Of a stretch of 64,000 nucleotides of DNA, positions 25,171 through 34,397 are shown piece by piece. The notes below the pieces were generated by a model. That model worked only from the letters and a program-made list of their open reading frames with translations, had not been told where the DNA came from and did no database searches. The position numbers and the translations under genes are program-made. The stretch is from Onthovicinus sp900555545 (GTDB taxonomy: Bacteria > Bacillota > Clostridia > Oscillospirales > Acutalibacteraceae), in contig CASFPX010000009.1 of NCBI GenBank assembly GCA_949296915.1, forward strand, positions 42,980 to 106,979, in the 5' to 3' direction. Position 1 is the stretch's first letter. Every line of letters starts with the position of its first letter.

Positions 25171-26186
25171 AAGTTGTAACTTTTGGCGAGCTGCTGCTGC
25201 GCCTCGCGCCCGAAGGACACCTGCGCTTTTTGCAGGAGCCGCGGTTTGAGGCCACGTTTGGCGGCGGGGAGGCCAATGTGGGTGTCTCCCTGGCTGAGTT
25301 CGGGGCGGAGAGTGTGTATGTGACGCGCCTGCCGGAGAACGATATCGCCCAGGCGGCAATCAATCAACTGCGCTCCTTTGGCGTGGATACCACAAAAATA
25401 GCGCGCGGAGGGGACCGGATGGGCATCTACTTTTTGGAGAAGGGGGCGGCCCAGCGGCCGTCCAAGGTGATCTACGACCGGGCGCATTCCGCCATCGCGC
25501 AGGCAAAGCCGGGTGCGTTTGACTGGGATGCGATTCTGGATGGAGCGGACTGGTTCCACTTCTCCGGGATTACGCCCGCGCTCTCCGATGATGCGGCGCA
25601 GATCACGCGTGAGGCGCTGGCTGCGGCCCGCGCGCACGGAGTCAAGGTGTCCTGCGATATCAACTACCGCGCAAACCTCTGGAGCCGGGAGAAGGCAGGT
25701 GAAGTCATGCGCCCGATGATGGAGTATGTGGACCTGTTCATCGGCGGTGCGGAGGATGCGGAGCAGGAACTCGGCATTCAGCCGCCGGCGGGAGAGGTGC
25801 TGGCGGACGGGCTGACCCACGCGGGATATGAGTCCGTTGCCCGGCAGCTGATCGATACATATGGATTCAAGGCGGTGGCGTGTACCCTGCGGGAGAGCAT
25901 CTCCGCCTCGGATAACAACTGGGGCGCGATGCTCTACACGGGCGGCCGGGCTTATTACTCCCGCAAATATGCGATCCATATTGTGGACCGCGTCGGGGGG
26001 GGAGACAGCTTTTCTGCCGGGCTGATCTACGCGCTGCTCGACGGCCGCCAGCCGCAGGACGCTGTGGAGTTTGCCGTGGCGGCCGGGGTGCTCAAGCACT
26101 CCATCGAAGGGGACTACAACCGCATCACCGTGCAGGAGGCGGAGCGCCTGGTGCGCACGGGCGGCAACGGCCGCGTGAGCCGGTAA
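25167..26186 (+). CDS. kdgK: 2-keto-3-deoxygluconate kinase (PfkB family)
   Basis: Phosphorylates KDG to KDPG, the substrate of the preceding aldolase. 339 residues; ribokinase-fold motifs are GGGEANVGVSLAEFG near residue 34, the KDG-kinase-typical YDRAHSA and FHFSGITPAL, and the C-terminal RVGGGDSFSAGLIYALL with catalytic Asp and anion hole. Start ATG 25167 overlaps the kdgA stop (ATGA). Confidence 0.95.
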   Translation: MKVVTFGELLLRLAPEGHLRFLQEPRFEATFGGGEANVGVSLAEFGAESVYVTRLPENDIAQAAINQLRSFGVDTTKIARGGDRMGIYFLEKGAAQRPSKVIYDRAHSAIAQAKPGAFDWDAILDGADWFHFSGITPALSDDAAQITREALAAARAHGVKVSCDINYRANLWSREKAGEVMRPMMEYVDLFIGGAEDAEQELGIQPPAGEVLADGLTHAGYESVARQLIDTYGFKAVACTLRESISASDNNWGAMLYTGGRAYYSRKYAIHIVDRVGGGDSFSAGLIYALLDGRQPQDAVEFAVAAGVLKHSIEGDYNRITVQEAERLVRTGGNGRVSR

Positions 26187-26255
26187 TCACGTGCCTATGA
26201 GAGAAAAGCAAGGATCCTGACTAAAAAATTATTTTTTGGAAATGGGGGCTATAAA

Positions 26256-27680
26256 ATGGAAAAGAAGCAAAAACTCACACCCTTTGGCGCGCGCGATAAG
26301 ATCGGCTACATGATGGGCGACTTTGGCTGTAATATGTCCTTCCAGCTGATCAGTTCCTACGCGATGATCTACTTTACGCAGGGGATGAGGCTCAGCCTAG
26401 GCGACTGGGCGATCATCGTCGTACTGGCCAAGATCTTTGACGCGATCAACGATCCGATCATTGGCGCCATGGTCGACCGGCGGAAGCCGTCCAAAAACGG
26501 CAAGTTCCGCCCATGGATCTTCTGGGGATCGTTTGCGATCCTGCTGACCACGTTCCTGTTCTTTATCGATATCCGGTCATTCAGCTATGGCCTGCGCTTT
26601 GCGTACTGCCTGATCCTGTACTGCCTGTGGTCGATCGCGTACACGGCGACGAACGTGCCGTATGGCTCCCTGAACGCCGTGCTCACGGACGATATCGCCC
26701 AGCGCGCCTCCCTCTCCTCCATCCGCAACATCGGTGCGGGGCTGGCGATGGGCCTGCTCATGATCGGGATGCCCATGATCATTTACGGCGAGGAGGATCC
26801 CACCACGGGGATCTCGCCCATCCTTCCGGAGCGCTTCATGTGGATCGCGCTCGGCGCCGGATTGATCGGCATGATCGGTTTTATGATGCTCTACTTTATG
26901 ACGCGGGAGCGTTTAGCCGCCCCGGAGAAAAAGGAGAAGTATAACTTTAAAAAGGCGCTCCTCTCCTTCCTGAAAAACAGGGCGGCAATTGGGATCAGCA
27001 TTGCATCATTTGCCTATCTGGCCTTTTTTGCCTCATCGACCACCATGGTGCAGTATGTGTATCAGGTGTATTTTAAAAATACAAATATGATTATTGTCGC
27101 GACGATTGTGATCGCCGCCCCGATGATCGTGCTGATCCCGTTTGTCTCCAAGCTGACGAAGCGCTTTGGCAAAAAGGAGATCAGCACTTGGCCGATGATT
27201 GGGGCCATCGCCATCCTGGCGCTGATGCTGCTCGTCAAAATCCCGCAGACCGCGGCGGGCTCCTGGATCTATCTGGTGCTGCTCGGCTTGGCAAATGCGT
27301 GCGCGGGCTTTTTCCTGCTGCTGATCTGGTCCTTTGTGGCGGACGCCGTGGACTATCAGGAGTATGAGACCGGCCGGCGCGAGGAGGGTACGGTCTATTC
27401 AATCTACTCCTTTGTGCGCAAGTTGGGGCAGGCGGCCTGTCAGGGGCTGATCTCCGTGCTGCTGGCTGCGGTCGGCTTTGATACAAATAATGTTGTCGCC
27501 ACCACAGATGCGACGGCGCTGAGCGTGATGCGCCTCTCCGTGGGGCTTCCACTGTTGGGGATTGTGGTGGTATTCCTCTCCATGATGTTTATCTACAATC
27601 TCGACAAGAAAAAGACGATCGAGCTCTCCGAGGCGCTTCATGCGCGCCGCCAGCAGGAGAGCGCCGCAGCGGATCAGTGA
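26256..27680 (+). CDS. MFS sugar transporter of the GPH family (probable glucuronide importer)
   Basis: 474-residue, twelve-helix symporter. Family motifs are NDPIIGAMVDRRKPSKNGKFRP after helix 2 (in two parts), YTATNVPYGSLNAVLT, and VADAVDYQEYETGRREEGTVYS. Placed between kdgK and a GH2 glycosidase and distinct from the copy at 16824, it is most likely the importer of glucuronides or a related beta-linked sugar, by analogy with UidB. RBS GGGGG lies 7 bases before ATG. Confidence 0.85.
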   Translation: MEKKQKLTPFGARDKIGYMMGDFGCNMSFQLISSYAMIYFTQGMRLSLGDWAIIVVLAKIFDAINDPIIGAMVDRRKPSKNGKFRPWIFWGSFAILLTTFLFFIDIRSFSYGLRFAYCLILYCLWSIAYTATNVPYGSLNAVLTDDIAQRASLSSIRNIGAGLAMGLLMIGMPMIIYGEEDPTTGISPILPERFMWIALGAGLIGMIGFMMLYFMTRERLAAPEKKEKYNFKKALLSFLKNRAAIGISIASFAYLAFFASSTTMVQYVYQVYFKNTNMIIVATIVIAAPMIVLIPFVSKLTKRFGKKEISTWPMIGAIAILALMLLVKIPQTAAGSWIYLVLLGLANACAGFFLLLIWSFVADAVDYQEYETGRREEGTVYSIYSFVRKLGQAACQGLISVLLAAVGFDTNNVVATTDATALSVMRLSVGLPLLGIVVVFLSMMFIYNLDKKKTIELSEALHARRQQESAAADQ

Positions 27681-27699
27681 ACGAAAGGGGCACATTGTT

Positions 27700-29862
27700 A
27701 TGAGAAACGTACTGAATATCAATGAGAACTGGACCTTTAAAAAGGAGGGGGCGCGTGAGACTGTCACGCTGCCCCACAGCTACAACGCAGTCGACGGGCA
27801 GGAGACGGCAGATTACTACCGCGGGGTGTGTACATACACGCGCGCGCTGCCTGTGCTGCAGGGGCGGACGTATCTGGAGGTGGGGGCCGCCAACTCGGTG
27901 GCCGCAGTCTCCGTCAACGGGAAGCGTGTGGGCGAGCACCGGGGCGGCTATTCGCTCTTCCGCTTTGATATCACGCCCTACTTGAACGCCGGCGGGGAGA
28001 ATACGGTTTCGATCGCAGTGGACAACCGGGATCAGGAGGATGTATACCCCAGCCAGGCGGATTTCACCTTTTACGGCGGGATCTACCGGGATGTGAATGT
28101 GATCACCGGCCTTTCTGACTGCCACTTCAGCCTGATGGATGGCCTGTGCGGTGTCTCGGCCGTGCCGGTCAAGGGGGATGGGGCGGATTGGGAGGTTCAT
28201 CTCACTACCCACATCACCGGGGAAAAGGAGAATGTCCAGGCGCAGTATACCCTGCTTGACCGGGAGGGGAATACTGCTGGTTGGCTGGAGGCGGATGCAG
28301 CAGTGCAGGATGCCGTCCTGTGCGTCAAGAATCCAGTCCTGTGGAATGGGATGCAGAATCCGTACCTCTACACCTTGCGCGCCGTTTTGATGCGGGACGG
28401 GGTGGAGATCGACGCCGTTGAGACGCGCATCGGCTTCCGCACGGTCACATTTGACGCGGAGAAGGGCTGCTTCCTCAACGGGGAGCATATCAAGCTCAAG
28501 GGCGTCTCCCGCCATCAGGACCGCTACCACAGGGGTAATGCGCTCACGGTCCGGGAGCATCGGGAGGATCTGGAGCTGATCCGGGAGGTCGGCGCCAACT
28601 CCATTCGGCTGGCGCACTACCAGCACGACCAGCACTTTTACGACCTGTGCGATGAGATGGGTTTCCTCGTGTGGGCGGAGGTGCCGGTGATCTCCCGCTT
28701 TTCGGAGAAAAAGCAGGCAAATGCCCGGCAACAGCTCACGGAGCTCATCACCCAGAATATCAACCACGCGAGCATCTACTGCTGGGGCGTGGAGAATGAG
28801 ATCACCATGGGCGGGGCCGCCAAGGCGCTGGAGGCCGGGATCCGCGAGCTCAACGATCTGGCGCACCGGCTCGACCCCTCCCGCCCGACTACTTGCGCAC
28901 AGCTGATGATGTGCGGGATCGATTCCCCGATGAACGGTATCACTGATATCCAGGGCTACAACCTCTACTTCGGCTGGTATTTGCAGACGTTCAACGCCAT
29001 TGACAAGTGGCTCGATCAGTTCCATGCCCAGCGGCCGGAGATCAAGCTCTGCCTGTCTGAGTACGGCGCGGAGGGAATCTTAAAGTACCAGTCCGAGCAC
29101 GGGGAGCAGGGCGACTACAGCGAGACGTACCAGGCGCGATTCCATGAGCACTATGCCCGTGCGATCGCGGAGCGCGACTGGCTGTGGGGCAGCTACGTGT
29201 GGAATATGTTCGACTTCGGTGCGGCCAACCGCGATGAGGGCGGCGTCAAGGGCCGCAACAATAAAGGTTTGGTGACCATTGACCGCAAGACCCGCAAGGA
29301 CAGCTTTTATGTATACAAGGCGTTCTGGTCCGACGAGCCGTTTGTGCACATCGGCGGGGAGCGGTATGTGGACCGTGTTGCGGGCACAACGACCGTTCCG
29401 GTATACAGCAATCAGCCGGAGGTCACGCTCACCGTGGGCGGCTACACCAGGACACTGGCTTGTGACCATGTCGTCTACTTTGAGGATGTGCCCGTCGCAC
29501 TGGGGGAGAATACCGCCACTGCTGTGGCCGGGGCCTGCACGCACACGATCCGCATCAACGGCGTGGAGACGGCGAACCCGGACTACGTGCTGCCGGGGGA
29601 GTGTAAGTCCTTTGTGCGCAACTGGTTTGATACGGACGGCGGCCTGCGTGAGGGGTATTTCTCGATTGAGGACCGGGCTGGCGCCCTGCTCAAGAGCCCG
29701 GAGGTCCAGAGCCTGATCCGCATGGCGCTCGGAGGCAAGAAGATCCCGCCCGTACTGCTGGCGCTGGCAAAACCATTTAAGCTTAAAACACTCATGAAAC
29801 TGGTGCGTATGAGTTCCATGGCCGATATCGCCAACCAGTATTTACAGACGATCAAAAAGTAA
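27700..29862 (+). CDS. GH2 family glycoside hydrolase, probable beta-glucuronidase (or beta-galactosidase)
   Basis: 720 residues without signal peptide. An N-terminal sugar-binding jelly roll (YNAVDGQETADYYRG), an immunoglobulin-like domain, a TIM barrel with acid/base Glu367 in WGVENE and nucleophile Glu454 in LSEYGAEG, then C-terminal beta domains. N520-N-K522-G sits where glucuronidases carry the N-x-K pair that grips the uronate carboxylate, and the operon degrades glucuronate, so beta-glucuronidase is favoured. The stretch DRKTRKDSFYVYKA is also seen in GH2 beta-galactosidases, so that alternative stays open. Start ATG 27700, 9 bases after GAAAGGGG. Confidence 0.8.
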   Translation: MRNVLNINENWTFKKEGARETVTLPHSYNAVDGQETADYYRGVCTYTRALPVLQGRTYLEVGAANSVAAVSVNGKRVGEHRGGYSLFRFDITPYLNAGGENTVSIAVDNRDQEDVYPSQADFTFYGGIYRDVNVITGLSDCHFSLMDGLCGVSAVPVKGDGADWEVHLTTHITGEKENVQAQYTLLDREGNTAGWLEADAAVQDAVLCVKNPVLWNGMQNPYLYTLRAVLMRDGVEIDAVETRIGFRTVTFDAEKGCFLNGEHIKLKGVSRHQDRYHRGNALTVREHREDLELIREVGANSIRLAHYQHDQHFYDLCDEMGFLVWAEVPVISRFSEKKQANARQQLTELITQNINHASIYCWGVENEITMGGAAKALEAGIRELNDLAHRLDPSRPTTCAQLMMCGIDSPMNGITDIQGYNLYFGWYLQTFNAIDKWLDQFHAQRPEIKLCLSEYGAEGILKYQSEHGEQGDYSETYQARFHEHYARAIAERDWLWGSYVWNMFDFGAANRDEGGVKGRNNKGLVTIDRKTRKDSFYVYKAFWSDEPFVHIGGERYVDRVAGTTTVPVYSNQPEVTLTVGGYTRTLACDHVVYFEDVPVALGENTATAVAGACTHTIRINGVETANPDYVLPGECKSFVRNWFDTDGGLREGYFSIEDRAGALLKSPEVQSLIRMALGGKKIPPVLLALAKPFKLKTLMKLVRMSSMADIANQYLQTIKK

Positions 29863-29872
29863 ATCAGGGCAT

Positions 29873-29898
29873 AAAAGGAGGGGGAACCCCTCCTTTTT
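29873..29898 (+). terminator. Intrinsic terminator closing the uronate operon
   Basis: Perfect stem AAAAGGAGGGG / CCCCTCCTTTT with a 2-base loop, followed by T residues at 29894-29898. Confidence 0.9.
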
Positions 29899-30021
29899 CT
29901 TATGACGGCAAGATGACAATTGTTTACAGTTTTGTCATATCTGTTGCATTGCGGGGCGCACCCTCCTATAATGAAGCTGAAGAAGAGTATGCTGCTTTGG
30001 GAATCGAGAGAGGTGTTTGAG

Positions 30022-30906
30022 ATGCGCCGTAGAATGTTGCTCGCACTGTTTTGCAGTCTTCTGATCGTGTCGATGCTGCCCCTGAGCGCCAGTGCCGATA
30101 TGGGGCCCAAACCCTCCGTCACCGTTACGGTCGAGGGGGTGGAGGCGGATACGGTCTACTATGCCACGCTGCTCTCATCGGAGCCGTCCAACGGGCCACT
30201 CAGTGCATACAATGAGAGTGAGACAACCCCCTATGATGAAGATCCGGTTCAATATGAAGTGTTGCAAAAATTTGCCCAATACCGGGATGGGGACGGCTAC
30301 TATTTTTTGCCCCAGTTTTGGGTGTGCCAGGGGGAGGATACCTTTGTCTGGGGATACTATCCGCCGGATCCCTTTAAGGTGCTGCTCTATTTCCCGGTGG
30401 AGGAGCGTTTTGTCGTCAGCCTGAGCTATACCGCCTACGCCTTTGACAGCTATTATACCATCCGTCTGGAGTACGGAAGCCTGCCGGCAGAGGGCCTCCC
30501 GATTGCCGCGGAGGAGAGCTATGATCACTCCGGTGAAGCGCTCAATTTTACTGTGCGCCTCCTCCTCACCATTGCGCTGGAGATGGTAGTCGCGCTGATC
30601 TTTGGCCTGCGGGAGCGGAAGCAGCTGCTGTTTATCGGGGTGGTCAATGTTCTCACACAGGTGCTGCTTAATTTGGCGCTGAATCTTTCCGCCTACTACA
30701 ACGGGGAGTGGGCGGCCACCGGGACGTACGTGCTGCTGGAGGTGTGCGTCTGCGTGGGGGAGGCGTTGCTCTATGTCTTCCTGCTACCCCGGTTCTCCCA
30801 AAAACGGGCGGGCGTGGGCCGGGCGGTGGGGTATGCAGTTGTAGCCAACGCTGCCTCCTTTGCCGTCGGGCTGGGTCTGGCCCATCTGATCCCGGGTGTC
30901 TTTTAA
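30022..30906 (+). CDS. Unknown secreted/membrane protein with C-terminal multi-helix domain
   Basis: Not recognised. 294 residues starting at ATG 30022 (GAGAGG 9 bases upstream). A clear signal peptide (MRRRMLLALF... ending SASA-D near residue 26) is followed by an extracytoplasmic domain of about 150 residues beginning MGPKPSVTVTVEG and rich in Tyr, Asp and Pro (GYYFLPQFWV, WGYYPPDPF). Four hydrophobic helices fill the last 120 residues. The fold suggests an exported beta domain on a membrane anchor. It stands alone between two terminators, so context gives no function. Confidence 0.7.
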   Translation: MRRRMLLALFCSLLIVSMLPLSASADMGPKPSVTVTVEGVEADTVYYATLLSSEPSNGPLSAYNESETTPYDEDPVQYEVLQKFAQYRDGDGYYFLPQFWVCQGEDTFVWGYYPPDPFKVLLYFPVEERFVVSLSYTAYAFDSYYTIRLEYGSLPAEGLPIAAEESYDHSGEALNFTVRLLLTIALEMVVALIFGLRERKQLLFIGVVNVLTQVLLNLALNLSAYYNGEWAATGTYVLLEVCVCVGEALLYVFLLPRFSQKRAGVGRAVGYAVVANAASFAVGLGLAHLIPGVF

Positions 30907-30963
30907 AACCCATTGGGCTGGGAAAACGCAGGGCGGAACGGGGCCGATGCAAAATAAAACAAA

Positions 30964-30993
30964 CAGAGGCCGCGGATTTTTCCGCGGCCTCTG
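30964..30993 (-). terminator. Intrinsic terminator of the DUF4838 gene
   Basis: Perfect 13-base GC-rich stem (30964-30976 against 30981-30993). On the minus strand it is followed by a T-rich run (TTTGTTTTATTTT), so it mainly ends the leftward gene; it also separates the convergent plus-strand gene. Confidence 0.8.
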
Positions 30994-31003
30994 CTGTTAC
31001 GTG

Positions 31004-33040
31004 TTAATATGATGAGTTGGAACGATAGTCGTCTATCACATCGCCCAGCCGCTTGGCGCGGCGGCGCAGGAGAATGACCCCTGCGGCGGCAGCCGCGATC
31101 AACAGCACACCGGCCGTAATACCGGCCGGGATCCCGATCAGGCGGGCGGTCATTGCGTTGACCATGGCGGGGAACTGCGTCCGAAAGTCCTCCAGCGTGG
31201 TCTTGGTCTCGTCGATCCGTGTGATGCCGTTCGTCTCACACAGGCGGTAGAATTCCTCTGCGGCGGCCAGTTTGCCGCTCCTGTCGGTGGAGGTCTCCGT
31301 CATCTTAGCGTACAGGACGGGGATCTTGGCTTTTTGCACGCGTGCGAGCAGCACGGGGTTGGTGGCTACCTTTTCCTCCGCGCGGGCGAAAATTTCCTGA
31401 TAGGCGGCGATATTCTTTTTGGACAAGTAACCGCGCTTGTGAGCAGAGGGGGCGTCATACAGCCCGAGTGGCTCCTGCTCCGCGTGGAAGTTGGCGGCCA
31501 AGGCGTTGACGTATTCGGCAATCTCGGCGGCGGCATCGCCGTAAGCCGCCGCTATGTATTTGGAAAGCAGTTTATTTACACTGCCTGCTGCAGCACCTTT
31601 CCACATCATCTGAGAGAGCACCCATGCGCGCATCTCGGCAAACTCATCGCCTTTTTCACGGGAGGCCTGATGGAACACGCCGATCACGCCGTTCTCCTCA
31701 TAGAACTGCTGGTTCTGCTGCTGGACGGCAAAGTTCGGGAATGGGAGCAGTAGATGTTCAAAATCCACCACGTAGTCCCAGATGACAATTTTGTCACACA
31801 CTTTGTGCCAATCCTGAACCAGCTTTTGGAATTGTGCGGCGCCCTCCGTCGCCCCCTGCAAGTAGGAAGAACCCTGATCGCCGGGCATGGAGCAGAGCTT
31901 GATCACCACGTTGTCCTCCGCCTCGATTCCGTTGGTGGGCGGGTTGATCGTGTGCTGATAGGCCAGGGTGGAGATGATCTTATCCGGGAACGCCTTTGCC
32001 AGCTCGTTGAGGAAGGGGAGCAGGGATCCCATGCCGCTGCCGGCTGCTTCGTCGAGCGCCCGGCACTGATCGCACTCGCAGCCCTGCACGTTCCAGCTGT
32101 CCATTGCGCTGAAATCCCAATACGTCCGCTCCGGATGTTCGGCGATCATTTGAGCCAATTTGGTTTTGACGATCTCGAGCACCTCCGGGTTGCTCAGGCA
32201 CAGCTGTGTCTCCAGGCCCGACTCGGGGTCCTGCCGGATGCGCTGGCCGTCTTTCATAGCAAAGTACTCCGGATGCTCGTCAAAATACTCGTCCGGATCC
32301 ACAAAGCTCAGGTAGGAGTGACACCACGTACCCCACCCGGCGTACTCGTTGATACCGTCATCTGCGTCGGTGGGATCGGCCTCGATCCCGTTCAGACGCA
32401 GCTTTTCATACCAACCGTCGGACTGTTTGGTCTCGTAGGCGTACACGTTGCGCCACTGCATGGCGGGCGTCTCCGTACGGTCGATCGGAGCCAGTTTGAC
32501 CGTGCCGCTATGTGGAATAAAGGTCTCGGCCCCATTGATAAAGACGCAGCCGAGGTCATCTTCCATAAAGCCATACACACCGTAGGTGACGGCGCGGTCG
32601 CTCACACCCTGGATGAACAGCTTCTCGCCCGCCGTCACAATTCGGTAAGTGTCCGTACCCTGGGTGGCGTCAAAGGCCGGGGCGGTCCGGTTTGTGCCGC
32701 CGATGACGATTTCCGCCGCCGTTTCCGCCTCCGCGTCTGAGACGCAGGCAAATCCGGCGCCCGTCATCTCCGTGAGGGCGTCCGACAGTGTCTGGGCGGT
32801 TGCCATCAGTTTGGCGTTGCCGTTGGGGTATACAATGCGGTACGAGGTCTGCGCTGTGGAGGCGAGAACCAGCTGGTTCTCCTTGTCCTGCTCCAATTCA
32901 GTTCGGATAGCGGTTTCGGTATAGGGCGATACGTCGACGTCGAGTGTTCCGCCGAAGTCCTCTGCGGCCGCGCAGAATGGGCTGGCGGCGCATACCGTAG
33001 CCAATGCTGCACCCAGAACCTTGATCCATCGCTTGTGCAT
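31004..33040 (-). CDS. Secreted, membrane-anchored DUF4838 protein
   Basis: 678 residues. A signal peptide (residues 1-26, cleavage after CAAA), an N-terminal alpha/beta domain like those preceding GH67/GH20-type catalytic domains (residues about 60-165, IVYPNGNAKLMATA, VIGGTNRTAP), then a TIM-barrel-like region with PEYFAMKDG, QLCLSNPEV, a CECDQCRALD cysteine motif and ISTLAYQHT that mark DUF4838. A C-terminal transmembrane helix (about 635-660) is followed by a basic tail. It probably acts on polysaccharide at the cell surface. No catalytic activity is established for the family as far as I know; glucuronoxylan-type substrates are a guess from the nearby uronate operon. Confidence 0.8.
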   Translation of the reverse strand: MHKRWIKVLGAALATVCAASPFCAAAEDFGGTLDVDVSPYTETAIRTELEQDKENQLVLASTAQTSYRIVYPNGNAKLMATAQTLSDALTEMTGAGFACVSDAEAETAAEIVIGGTNRTAPAFDATQGTDTYRIVTAGEKLFIQGVSDRAVTYGVYGFMEDDLGCVFINGAETFIPHSGTVKLAPIDRTETPAMQWRNVYAYETKQSDGWYEKLRLNGIEADPTDADDGINEYAGWGTWCHSYLSFVDPDEYFDEHPEYFAMKDGQRIRQDPESGLETQLCLSNPEVLEIVKTKLAQMIAEHPERTYWDFSAMDSWNVQGCECDQCRALDEAAGSGMGSLLPFLNELAKAFPDKIISTLAYQHTINPPTNGIEAEDNVVIKLCSMPGDQGSSYLQGATEGAAQFQKLVQDWHKVCDKIVIWDYVVDFEHLLLPFPNFAVQQQNQQFYEENGVIGVFHQASREKGDEFAEMRAWVLSQMMWKGAAAGSVNKLLSKYIAAAYGDAAAEIAEYVNALAANFHAEQEPLGLYDAPSAHKRGYLSKKNIAAYQEIFARAEEKVATNPVLLARVQKAKIPVLYAKMTETSTDRSGKLAAAEEFYRLCETNGITRIDETKTTLEDFRTQFPAMVNAMTARLIGIPAGITAGVLLIAAAAAGVILLRRRAKRLGDVIDDYRSNSSY

Positions 33041-33059
33041 GGTGTTCCCTCCGTCCTGC

Positions 33060-33905
33060 TTATTCGGTTATTTGAAAGTGATCTAAAATATACTGTGCGG
33101 CCTCATCAATCCCCGGCACCTTGGCCACTTCTACGCCGCCCTTATCCACCAACGCGGCCGTGTTCGGATCCACCGGCAGCTTGGCGAGTACCGGCAGCCC
33201 AAGCTCCGCCGCCACATCGTCCACCTTGCTCTCGCCGAACAGGCTGATGTGTTTGCCGCAGTCCGGGCACGCGATGTAGCTCATGTTCTCCACAAGGCCG
33301 ATCACCGGAACGTTCATCATCTGCGCCATGTGATAGGCCTTTTTGACGATCATGGTCACCAAATCCTGCGGAGTGGTCACCACAACAATCCCGTCCAGCG
33401 GGAGAGACTGGAAGACGGTCAGCGGCACGTCGCCCGTCCCGGGCGGCATATCCACAAACATGTAGTCTACATCGCCCCACAGGACATCCGTCCAGAACTG
33501 ATTGATCACGCCGGAGATCACCGGGCCGCGCCACACGACGGGCGCATCCTCCTGCTCCAGCAGCAGATTGACGGACATGACCTTAATGCCCAGATGGGTC
33601 TCCACCGGTTCCAGCCCGAGTTCACTGCCGCCGGCCTTTTGATGGATGCCAAACTCCTTGGGGACGGAGGGCCCCGTCACGTCCGCGTCAAATACGGCCG
33701 TTTTAAAGCCGCGTGTCTGTACGGCGCACGCGAGCAGGGAGGTCACGAGGGACTTGCCCACGCCGCCTTTGCCGCTGACGACGCCGATCACCTTTTTAAC
33801 ACTGCTAAATTGATTCTGAGGTAACTTCTGCGGTTCCCTGCTGGAGCAGTCCTTGGAGCAGGAACCGCAGTTCCCGCTGCACCCCTCCGGTTTATTCTCT
33901 GCCAT
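33060..33905 (-). CDS. Mrp/NBP35-type iron-sulfur cluster carrier ATPase
   Basis: 281-residue P-loop ATPase that assembles and passes [4Fe-4S] clusters. The N-terminal cysteine-rich motif CSGNCGSCSKDC is of the NBP35 kind. The deviant Walker A is VSGKGGVGKS, with DADVTGPSVPK, DYMFVDMPPGTGD and the cluster-binding C-P-D-C at about residue 220. Start at ATG 33905 with AAGGAG 10 bases upstream. Useful context: this genome makes several iron-sulfur hydrogenases. Confidence 0.92.
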   Translation of the reverse strand: MAENKPEGCSGNCGSCSKDCSSREPQKLPQNQFSSVKKVIGVVSGKGGVGKSLVTSLLACAVQTRGFKTAVFDADVTGPSVPKEFGIHQKAGGSELGLEPVETHLGIKVMSVNLLLEQEDAPVVWRGPVISGVINQFWTDVLWGDVDYMFVDMPPGTGDVPLTVFQSLPLDGIVVVTTPQDLVTMIVKKAYHMAQMMNVPVIGLVENMSYIACPDCGKHISLFGESKVDDVAAELGLPVLAKLPVDPNTAALVDKGGVEVAKVPGIDEAAQYILDHFQITE

Positions 33906-33910
33906 TGATA

Positions 33911-34393
33911 TCAAACTCCTTTTTCTCGCTCACGGAGTGATTGCCCCGTGTTTCTGATTTTTTGAAAAAATTCACGCATGACGGCGGCACACTCTTCCTC
34001 CAAAAATCCGCATTCCACCACCGGATGATGGTTAAATCCGCATTTAAAGAGGTTGACCTTTCCGCCGCACGCGCCCATTTTATTGTCAAAGGCGCCATAG
34101 ATCAGGCGCCCCAAACGCGCATTGAGAATCGCACCCGCACACATGGGGCAGGGCTCCAGCGTCACGTATAGATCGCAATCATTCAGCCGCCATCGGCCCA
34201 GTTTACGGCAGGCGCGGTCGATCGCCTGGATCTCCGCGTGCCCCAGCGCGTTGTGGTCGTGCTCACGGGTGTTGCGCCCCTCGGCGATGATGTCGCCCGC
34301 ACGGGCGATTACGGCCCCCACGGGGATCTCTCCCTCCGCCTCTGCGAGGCGTGCCAGCTCCAGCGCGCGCTCCATCAGTTCCCGTTCTGTCAT
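33911..34393 (-). CDS. tadA: tRNA-specific adenosine deaminase
   Basis: Converts wobble adenosine-34 to inosine in tRNA-Arg(ACG). 160 residues with the zinc site H52-A-E54 (catalytic Glu) and P-C82-P-M-C85. Length and the EIPVGAVIA and NARLGRLIYGA segments match TadA. It starts 4 bases after the upstream CPBP gene stop, so they share a transcript. Confidence 0.95.
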   Translation of the reverse strand: MTERELMERALELARLAEAEGEIPVGAVIARAGDIIAEGRNTREHDHNALGHAEIQAIDRACRKLGRWRLNDCDLYVTLEPCPMCAGAILNARLGRLIYGAFDNKMGACGGKVNLFKCGFNHHPVVECGFLEEECAAVMREFFQKIRNTGQSLREREKGV

Positions 34394-34397
34394 CGGA

